From the NCBI RefSeq assembly GCF_006715055.1, contig NZ_VFMN01000001.1, positions 1,488,001 through 1,552,000 on the forward strand: a stretch of 64,000 nucleotides of DNA. Reading direction: 5' to 3'. Origin of the DNA: Lapillicoccus jejuensis (lineage in GTDB: Bacteria; Actinomycetota; Actinomycetes; Actinomycetales; Dermatophilaceae). The translations under genes and the position numbers were made by a program. The notes under the pieces are model-generated. The model was not told the DNA's origin. It searched no databases and saw only the letters and a program-made list of their open reading frames with translations. Positions 42,807 to 49,367 of the stretch are shown here, one piece after another. How positions within the stretch are numbered: the first letter of the stretch is position 1; each line of letters opens with the position of its first letter.

Positions 42807-45800
42807 AGCTGAAGTTCACCCTCCGCTCCGGCACGGGGGAGACCGACCTCGTCGCGACCGTCGACGCCACCGCGACGGTGGGGGACCTGGCCCAGCACCT
42901 GGCCCTCGCCGACCCCGCGCGCGGCGCCGGCGGGTACGCCGTCCTCGCCGGCGAGATGACGCTGTCGCTCGAGGACGGCGACCACCGCTCGCTCGACCCG
43001 CGCACGACCATCGGCGACAGCGGCCTGTCCTCCGGCGCCGTCGTCTCGCTCACCCGTGCCGGCGGGACCTACGTCGACGCCGGGCGCACCGCCGCGACGG
43101 TCGTCATCGTCGCCGGCCCCGACGAGGGCCGCGAGTTCCCGCTGCCGCGCGGGACGGCGTACATCGGCCGCGGCCGCGGCTGCGAGGTGTCGCTCGCCGA
43201 CGCCTCGGTCTCGCGCCGGCACGCCCGGCTCGTCCTCACCGACGTCGCCGAGATCGTCGACCTCGGCTCGGCCAACGGCCTCACCGCCGGCGGCCAGCAG
43301 GTCACCCGGATGACCCTGCGCGGCGGGGGCGACGTCATCCGGCTCGGTGACACCGCGCTGCAGGTGCGGCTCGCGGGCGGCGGCGGCCCCGGCGCGCAGG
43401 GCACCGGCGTGCTCGGCACCGAGGGCGGCACGGTCTCGTTCTCGCGCTCGCCGCGGGTGCTCCCCGTGGTCGAGGGCCGCACCGTCGAGGTGCCCGAGCT
43501 GCCCGAGCGGCCGGGCAAGCAGCCGTTCCCGTGGATCCAGCTGCTCGTGCCGGTCTTCATGGCCGTCGTCCTCTACGCGATCACGAAGAGCTTCCTGAGC
43601 TTCATCTTCCTGGCGATGATGCCGTTGCTCGTCGTCGGCAACAGCTGGGACCAGCGGCGGCAGGGTCGCAAGCTCTTCGAGCAGGCGATGACCGAGTTCG
43701 GCGAGGACCTCGACGTCCTCGTGGCGGGGATCCGCGCCGAGCACGAGCGCGAGCGCGTCGGCCGCCTCGCCGAGCACCCCTCGGGCGCCGAGGTGCTCGC
43801 CGCCGCCGACGCCCGCGGCCCGCTGCTGTGGTCGCGCCGGCCCCGCGAGGAGCGTTTCCTCACGCTGCGGCTCGGTCTCGGCTCGCAGCCGTCCCGCAGC
43901 ACCCTGACGATGCCCAAGGTCGGCCGGTCCAAGGCCGAGGCCTGGCTCATGGTCGCCGAGCGGATGGCCGGCCTGGACCGCGTCGACGGCGTCCCGGTCG
44001 TCGCCGACCCGCTCACGCACGGCGCCCTCGGCGTCTGCGGCCCGCGTCCCGCCGCGCTCGGCGCCGCCCGCTCGCTCGTCCTGCAGGCCGCCGGGCTGCA
44101 CTCGCCCGCCGACCTCGTCGTCGTCGCCTTCGCCTCGGTCGGTGCCGCCCAGGACTGGGACCTGCTCAAGTGGCTCCCGCACACCTCCTCGCCGCACAGC
44201 CCGCTCACCGCCCGGCCGCTGGCCAGCTCGGGCCCCGCCTGCTCGGTCCTCGCCGACGAGCTCGAGGACCTCGTCGAGGCGCGGGCCGGGCAGGAGCCCG
44301 GGCGGCGCGACGGCCCGGCGGGCGACGGCCCCGCCGTCCTCGTCCTCGTCGAGGGCGACGCCCCCGTCGAGCGCGCCCGGCTCGTCGAGATCGCCGAGCA
44401 GGGCGCCGCCGTCGGCGTCGTCGTGCTGTGGGTGGCGCCGCGGCAGGAGCTGCTGCCCGCGGCCTGCGCGACCTTCCTCGTCGCCGGCGAGGACGCCGCC
44501 GGCGGGTCGCTCGTCGGCTACGTCCACGCGGGCGAGTCGGTGCAGCCGGTGCAGGTCGACGCGGTGTCGGCGCAGGAGGCGGCGTACGTCGCCCGGCGCC
44601 TGGCCCCCGTCGTCGACTCCGGCGTCGCGGTCGAGGACGACTCCGACCTGCCCCGCGCCGTCTCCTTCCTCGCCCTCAGCGGCACCGAGATCGCGAGCAG
44701 CCACACCGCGCAGATCGAGCGCTGGGTGGAGAGCCGGTCGGTCCTCACCGGGCCCTTCGCGCCGACGACGCCGTACCGGCGCCCGGGCAACCTGCGCGCG
44801 GTGGTCGGGCAGTCCAGCCAGGGCGCGCTGACCGTCGACCTGCGCAGCGACGGGCCGCACGCCCTCGTCGGCGGCACGACGGGCGCCGGCAAGTCCGAGC
44901 TGCTCCAGGCGTGGATCCTCGGCATGGCCGCGGCGCACTCGCCGCAGCGGGTGACCTTCCTGCTCGTCGACTACAAGGGTGGGTCGGCGTTCCGCGACTG
45001 CGTCAACCTGCCGCACACGGTGGGGCTGGTCACCGACCTCTCGCCCCACCTCGTGCGCCGGGCGCTGGAGTCGCTCTCGGCCGAGCTGCGCTACCGCGAG
45101 CACCTGCTGGCCCGGCACAAGGCCAAGGACCTCGTCGAGCTCGAGCGGCGCGGCGAGGTCGAGGCCCCGCCGAGCCTGGTCATCGTCGTCGACGAGTTCG
45201 CGGCCCTCGTCCACGAGGTGCCGGAGTTCGTCGACGGCGTCGTCAACGTCGCCCAGCGCGGGCGCTCGCTCGGGCTGCACCTCATCCTCGCCACCCAGCG
45301 CCCGGCCGGCGTCATCAAGGACAACCTGCGCGCCAACACCAACCTGCGGATGGCGCTGCGGATGGCCGACGAGGCCGACAGCGACGACGTCCTCGGCTCG
45401 ACCGCGGCGGCGTTCTTCGCGCCCGACCTGCCCGGCCGCGCGATGGTCAAGTCCGGTCCGGGCCGGCTGACGCCGTTCCAGACCGGCTACGCCGGGGGGT
45501 GGACCTCGGACACCCCGCCGCCGGCCGAGCTGACCGTCGTCACCCTCGCCTTCGGCGAGGAGGTCGAGTGGGAGCGGCCCGACACGCCCGACGACCTCGA
45601 GGGCCGCGACCCCGGCCCGACCGACATCCAGCGGGTCGTCGCGACGATCCGCGAGGCGGCCGACACGGCGCGGATCCCCTTGCCCCGCAAGCCCTGGCAG
45701 CCCGAGCTGCAGACGGTCTACGACCTGGCCCGGGTGCCGACGCAGCGCAGCGACGCCGAGCTCGTCTTCGGGGTCGCCGACCACCCGCAGGACCAGGACC

Positions 45801-47341
45801 AGCCGCCGATCGCCTTCCACCCCGACACCGAGGGCAACATCGCCGTCTACGGCTCGTCCGGCTCGGGCAAGACCGTGCTGCTGCGCACCCTCGCGGTCGC
45901 GGCGGGCTTCAGCCGGACCGGGCCGTGCCAGGTCTACGCGCTGGACTTCGGCAACCGCGGCCTGGCCATGCTCGAGCAGCTGCCCTACGTCGGCAGCGTC
46001 GTCCCCGGCGGTGACCACGAGCGGGTCGTCCGGCTGCTGCGGCACCTGCGGGCCGTCATCGACGAGCGCGCCGTGCGCTACAGCCGGGTGTCCGCCTCGA
46101 CGATCACCGAGTACCGCCGCCTGTCCGGCGACGCCGGCGAGGCGCGCATCCTCGTCCTCGTCGACGGCATGACGGCGTTCCGGCAGGCCTACGAGGTCTC
46201 CGGCCGGCTGCCGTACCTCGACCTGCTCAGCGGGCTCGCCGGCGACGGCCGCCCGGTCGGGGTGCACTTCGTCATCGCCGCCGACCAACGCACCGGTATG
46301 CCGAGCTCGCTGGCCGCGGCGGTCCAGCGCCGGGTCGTCCTGCGGCTCGCGGCGGTCGACGACTACGCCGTCCTCGGGGTCCCCATGGACGTCCTGACGA
46401 TGGCCTCGCCGGCCGGGCGCGGCCTCTTCGGCGACGACGAGCTCCAGGTCGCCGTGCTCGGCGACTCGCCCGACGTCTCGGTCCAGGCCGCCGCCGTCGC
46501 GCAGTTCGCCGAGCTGTGCCGGCGCAACGGCGTGCCCGCCGCCGCGCCGATCGAGAGCCTCGCGGCGCGGGTCGAGCTGTCGAGCCTGCCGACCCGGTAC
46601 GACGGCCTGCCCGTCGTCGGTCTCGCGTCGGAGACGTTGGGGCCCAAGACGATCGAGCCGCGCGGCAGCTTCGTCGTCACCGGACCGTCGGGGTCCGGGC
46701 GGACGACCGCGCTGGCGACGATCGCCTGCGCGCTGGACCGCTTCGCCGCCGGGGCGGACCTCTTCCTGCTCTCGTCGCGACGGCGCAGCGAGCTGGCGGG
46801 CCTGCCCGTGTGGACCGGGGCGGCGTACGGCGCCGACGACGTCGCGGCGCTCGCCCAGCAGCTGCTCGAGCGGGTCACCGGGGGCCGGGAGAGCGCACCG
46901 CTGGCCGTCGTCCTCGAGCGCGTCGACGACCTCGGCGAGAGCGCCGCCGCCACGGTGCTCGAGGCGCTGGCCAAGGCGCTGCTCGACACCGACCAGTTCG
47001 TCGTCGCCGAGGGCGAGGCGCAGTTCTTCGGGTCGAACTTCGGCCTGTCGGGCGTCCTCAAGACCTCGCGCTCGGGGCTCGCGCTGCACCCCAACGGCGA
47101 CGAGGGGCACGCCGTCTTCAAGTCCGCCGTGCCCGGCCTCAACCGCGCCGAGCTCCCCGAGGGCCGCGGCTTCCTCGTCGAGCGCGGCCGCTTCGAGCTG
47201 GTCCAGATGGCCGTCCGAGGCGAGCGGGAGGGGGGAGCCGATGGGGAGTGCTCCCCATCGACAGGCCCCGTGGACGCCCCTAGCGTCGTCCACGAACAGC
47301 AGCACCACACGGTCCGACCGGCGCCAGGCCGGGGGGAATGA
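42803..47341 (+). CDS. EssC/EccC-like FtsK/SpoIIIE ATPase with ubiquitin-like and FHA domains
   Basis: This is the probable motor of a type VII-like secretion system, acting on WXG100 proteins. The 1512-residue product starts at GTG 42803. Residues 1-85 resemble a ubiquitin-like (YukD/EccD-type) fold. An FHA domain near 95-200 has YIGRGRGCEV, SRRHARL and SANGL. Two membrane helices lie near 243-285. Three FtsK-like domains follow. D1 has Walker A GGTTGAGKSE near 690 and Walker B IVVDEFAAL near 797. D2 has GSSGSGKT near 1018. D3 has GPSGSGRTT near 1293 with Arg replacing Lys. FHA placement resembles Firmicute EssC rather than actinobacterial EccC. Confidence 0.92.
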   Translation: MKLKFTLRSGTGETDLVATVDATATVGDLAQHLALADPARGAGGYAVLAGEMTLSLEDGDHRSLDPRTTIGDSGLSSGAVVSLTRAGGTYVDAGRTAATVVIVAGPDEGREFPLPRGTAYIGRGRGCEVSLADASVSRRHARLVLTDVAEIVDLGSANGLTAGGQQVTRMTLRGGGDVIRLGDTALQVRLAGGGGPGAQGTGVLGTEGGTVSFSRSPRVLPVVEGRTVEVPELPERPGKQPFPWIQLLVPVFMAVVLYAITKSFLSFIFLAMMPLLVVGNSWDQRRQGRKLFEQAMTEFGEDLDVLVAGIRAEHERERVGRLAEHPSGAEVLAAADARGPLLWSRRPREERFLTLRLGLGSQPSRSTLTMPKVGRSKAEAWLMVAERMAGLDRVDGVPVVADPLTHGALGVCGPRPAALGAARSLVLQAAGLHSPADLVVVAFASVGAAQDWDLLKWLPHTSSPHSPLTARPLASSGPACSVLADELEDLVEARAGQEPGRRDGPAGDGPAVLVLVEGDAPVERARLVEIAEQGAAVGVVVLWVAPRQELLPAACATFLVAGEDAAGGSLVGYVHAGESVQPVQVDAVSAQEAAYVARRLAPVVDSGVAVEDDSDLPRAVSFLALSGTEIASSHTAQIERWVESRSVLTGPFAPTTPYRRPGNLRAVVGQSSQGALTVDLRSDGPHALVGGTTGAGKSELLQAWILGMAAAHSPQRVTFLLVDYKGGSAFRDCVNLPHTVGLVTDLSPHLVRRALESLSAELRYREHLLARHKAKDLVELERRGEVEAPPSLVIVVDEFAALVHEVPEFVDGVVNVAQRGRSLGLHLILATQRPAGVIKDNLRANTNLRMALRMADEADSDDVLGSTAAAFFAPDLPGRAMVKSGPGRLTPFQTGYAGGWTSDTPPPAELTVVTLAFGEEVEWERPDTPDDLEGRDPGPTDIQRVVATIREAADTARIPLPRKPWQPELQTVYDLARVPTQRSDAELVFGVADHPQDQDQPPIAFHPDTEGNIAVYGSSGSGKTVLLRTLAVAAGFSRTGPCQVYALDFGNRGLAMLEQLPYVGSVVPGGDHERVVRLLRHLRAVIDERAVRYSRVSASTITEYRRLSGDAGEARILVLVDGMTAFRQAYEVSGRLPYLDLLSGLAGDGRPVGVHFVIAADQRTGMPSSLAAAVQRRVVLRLAAVDDYAVLGVPMDVLTMASPAGRGLFGDDELQVAVLGDSPDVSVQAAAVAQFAELCRRNGVPAAAPIESLAARVELSSLPTRYDGLPVVGLASETLGPKTIEPRGSFVVTGPSGSGRTTALATIACALDRFAAGADLFLLSSRRRSELAGLPVWTGAAYGADDVAALAQQLLERVTGGRESAPLAVVLERVDDLGESAAATVLEALAKALLDTDQFVVAEGEAQFFGSNFGLSGVLKTSRSGLALHPNGDEGHAVFKSAVPGLNRAELPEGRGFLVERGRFELVQMAVRGEREGGADGECSPSTGPVDAPSVVHEQQHHTVRPAPGRGE

Positions 47342-47358
47342 CGAAGGGAACAGCAGTC

Positions 47359-47631
47359 ATGGCATGGGTTGGCATGAACGACCAGCAGGTCCGGGCCCAG
47401 GGCACCAAGCTCCAGGCCGAGGCCGACAAGATCCAGGCGCTCATCAGCAAGGTCGACAGCGAGATCGAGCACATCAGCAGCAGCTGGCACGGCGACGACC
47501 AGAAGCAGTTCCAGAGCGACTGGAACAACCACAAGGCCGAGCTGACGCAGGCCAAGCAGCTCCTCGTCCAGATGAAGCAGAAGATCGACCAGGAGGTCGC
47601 GCAGCAGGACAAGACCTCGTCGTCGTACTGA
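47359..47631 (+). CDS. WXG100-family protein 1
   Basis: It is a small helical-hairpin secretion substrate. The product has 90 residues from ATG 47359 (MAWVGMNDQQVRAQG), placed behind an AAGGGA site. ATG 47338, overlapping the ATPase stop, is an alternative adding 7 residues. The turn motif SSSWHGDDQKQF, near residues 41-52, has WHG in place of WxG proper; length and heptad pattern fit the family. It lies directly after the FtsK-like ATPase, the usual place for esx-type pairs. Confidence 0.92.
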   Translation: MAWVGMNDQQVRAQGTKLQAEADKIQALISKVDSEIEHISSSWHGDDQKQFQSDWNNHKAELTQAKQLLVQMKQKIDQEVAQQDKTSSSY

Positions 47632-47701
47632 CGGCCCGAGGCACCGCCGCGCACCACCCACCACACGTCAGCAGCCAGCAGCAGAGCAGGGAGAGATCAT
47701 C

Positions 47702-47977
47702 ATGGGCGTCTTCGCCAAGGGCATGGACCCGGCCGTCATCGACGCGTCGGGCGACAAGTTCAACCAGTTCAAGACCGAGCTCATCGACATCGCCAACGCG
47801 GTGACCTCGACGGTCCAGACCATCCACAGCAACTGGGAGGGGACGGACGCGAGCCAGTTCGTCTCCGACTGGAACGGCAAGAAGGCCCAGGTGACGGCGG
47901 CCGCCGACACCCTCGGCCAGCTGGGCCAGAAGCTGAAGTCCAACGCGCAGCAGCAGCAGAGCACGTCGGCGGGCTGA
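47702..47977 (+). CDS. WXG100-family protein 2
   Basis: The 91-residue product starts at ATG 47702 behind AGGGAGAG. The WEG turn (HSNWEGTDASQF) is near residues 42-53 between two helices, as in EsxA/EsxB-type proteins. A Gln/Ser-rich tail ends the chain. It probably forms a heterodimer with WXG100 protein 1, encoded 70 bp upstream. A strong terminator follows, marking the operon end. Confidence 0.93.
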   Translation: MGVFAKGMDPAVIDASGDKFNQFKTELIDIANAVTSTVQTIHSNWEGTDASQFVSDWNGKKAQVTAAADTLGQLGQKLKSNAQQQQSTSAG

Positions 47978-48011
47978 GGCCGGGTCCCGAGGGACCCGCA
48001 CCGCACGCCAC

Positions 48012-48043
48012 GAGGGGCGGCCACCAGGGGGTGGCCGCCCCTC
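48012..48043 (+). terminator. Terminator after the WXG100 genes
   Basis: Perfect 14-bp arms, GAGGGGCGGCCACC (48012-48025) and GGTGGCCGCCCCTC (48030-48043), enclose a 4-nt loop. It closes the long operon and separates it from the sigma-factor module. Confidence 0.82.
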
Positions 48044-48160
48044 CTGCGTGCCCGGGACGTATCAGGCCCCGGCGCCGCGGCTCCTCCCCGCATGAGACCG
48101 CCCGACCCAGCCTCCCCCGCCCTCTGCCGCGGCGGGGTCCCCGTGCGAGAGGTGCCGCTC

Positions 48161-48808
48161 ATGCCCAGCCCGACCGTCCCGACCCCCGAACCGACAGCGC
48201 GCCGTACGCCGCCCCCGCGCACCGGACCGGGCTCCCTCCCCGTCCTCGTCCCCGCCGCCGCGGCGGGGGACAGGGCCGCCTGGGACGCCCTCGTCGAGCG
48301 GTTCTCGAGCCTGCTGTGGGGGGTGGCGCGCTCGTTCCGGCTCGCCGAGGACGACGCCGCCGACGTCGTCCAGACGACGTGGCTCAAGCTGCTCGAGCAC
48401 CTCGACCGGATCGACGAGCCGCTCGCGCTGCCCGGGTGGCTGGCGACGACCGCCCGCCGCGAGGCGCTGCACCTGCTGCAGCGGCGGGGCCGTGACACGA
48501 CCGGCTGGGACGACGACCTGGGGGAGCGGCTCGTCGACCCGCAGGCCGCCGCGCTCGACGCGGGCCTGCTCGAGGACGAGCGCGACGCGGCGCTGTGGCT
48601 GGGCTTCGCCCGGCTGTCGGCCCGCTGCCAGCGACTGCTGCGCGTGCTCATGGCGTGCGACCGGCCGTCGTACAAGGTCGTCGGGCAGGAGCTCGGGCTG
48701 CCGGTCGGCTCGATCGGGCCGACGCGGATGCGCTGCCTGGCCTCGCTGGAGGGGATCCTGCGCGGCTGCGACTACGCGTTCGACGGCCCGGCGGGAGGGC
48801 AGGCGTGA
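48161..48808 (+). CDS. Sigma-70 family (ECF-like) RNA polymerase sigma factor
   Basis: The 215-residue product starts at ATG 48161 (MPSPTVPTPEP) behind GAGAGG; an in-frame start at 48092 is less likely. Region 2 is seen as LVERFSSLLWGVARSF near 44-60 with AADVVQTTWLKLLEHL near 66. Region 4 is VVGQELGLPVGSIGPTRMRC near 172-192. No anti-sigma gene of recognisable type is adjacent. The next gene overlaps its stop. It may control the CHAT and protease genes downstream, but this is inferred from position. Confidence 0.9.
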   Translation: MPSPTVPTPEPTARRTPPPRTGPGSLPVLVPAAAAGDRAAWDALVERFSSLLWGVARSFRLAEDDAADVVQTTWLKLLEHLDRIDEPLALPGWLATTARREALHLLQRRGRDTTGWDDDLGERLVDPQAAALDAGLLEDERDAALWLGFARLSARCQRLLRVLMACDRPSYKVVGQELGLPVGSIGPTRMRCLASLEGILRGCDYAFDGPAGGQA

Positions 48809-49335
48809 TGCCCCGGCGCGCGGGCGGTCCCGACCTGCACCCGGCCGACGCGGCCCTGCTGGCCCGGCTGGGGGCGGTCGTCGACGTCGTCGACCCGGTG
48901 CCGGCCGACGTCGTGGCCGCGGGGCGGGAGCTGTTCGCGCTGCGCGACCCCGGCGCCGCGCTCATGGAGCTCGTGGAGGTCGACGACGCGGCCGCGGCGG
49001 TGCGGGGTGCCGCCGTGGCGTCGCCGAGCCGGATCCACTTCTTCGAGCTGGGGACGCCGCCGGACGACCTCGCCCTCGACGTCCAGGTCGAGGTCGACGG
49101 CGGGGCGGTCGAGGGGCCGCGGGTGACCGTGCTGGGGGTTCTGCTGCTCGGGTCGGGGGACCCGGTGCCGGCGGGCTGGTCGCTCGCGGTGCAGACCGCG
49201 CGCGGGTCGCACCCGGCCGTCGTGGGGAGCGACGGAGGGTTCCGGGTCGGGGGCCTGGCCCCCGGTCTGCTGCGGATGGTCGTCCGGCGGCCCGGGGAGG
49301 CGCCGGTGGCCACACCGTGGCTGGAGGCCCGCTGA
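48808..49335 (+). CDS. Hypothetical protein coupled to the sigma factor
   Basis: The 175-residue product starts at ATG 48808; GTG 48805 is equally possible and overlaps the sigma stop in GTGA style. It has a short N-terminal helical part (residues 1-60, DAALLARLGAVVDVVDPVP) and a beta-rich C-terminal part (ending GFRVGGLAPGLLRMVVRRPG) that resembles carboxypeptidase regulatory-like or small Ig folds. No membrane helix is seen. Being coupled to a sigma factor, it could regulate it, but no anti-sigma motif is visible. Function is unknown. Confidence 0.75.
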   Translation: MPRRAGGPDLHPADAALLARLGAVVDVVDPVPADVVAAGRELFALRDPGAALMELVEVDDAAAAVRGAAVASPSRIHFFELGTPPDDLALDVQVEVDGGAVEGPRVTVLGVLLLGSGDPVPAGWSLAVQTARGSHPAVVGSDGGFRVGGLAPGLLRMVVRRPGEAPVATPWLEAR

Positions 49336-49367
49336 GCGGGTCGCGGTGAGGGGGGCCACCGCGGGGG

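Noticed and set aside
42653..47308. 1551-residue minus-strand open frame opposite the secretion ATPase
   Set aside because: It is the complement frame of a well-supported FtsK-type gene, with no recognisable motif and low-complexity composition.
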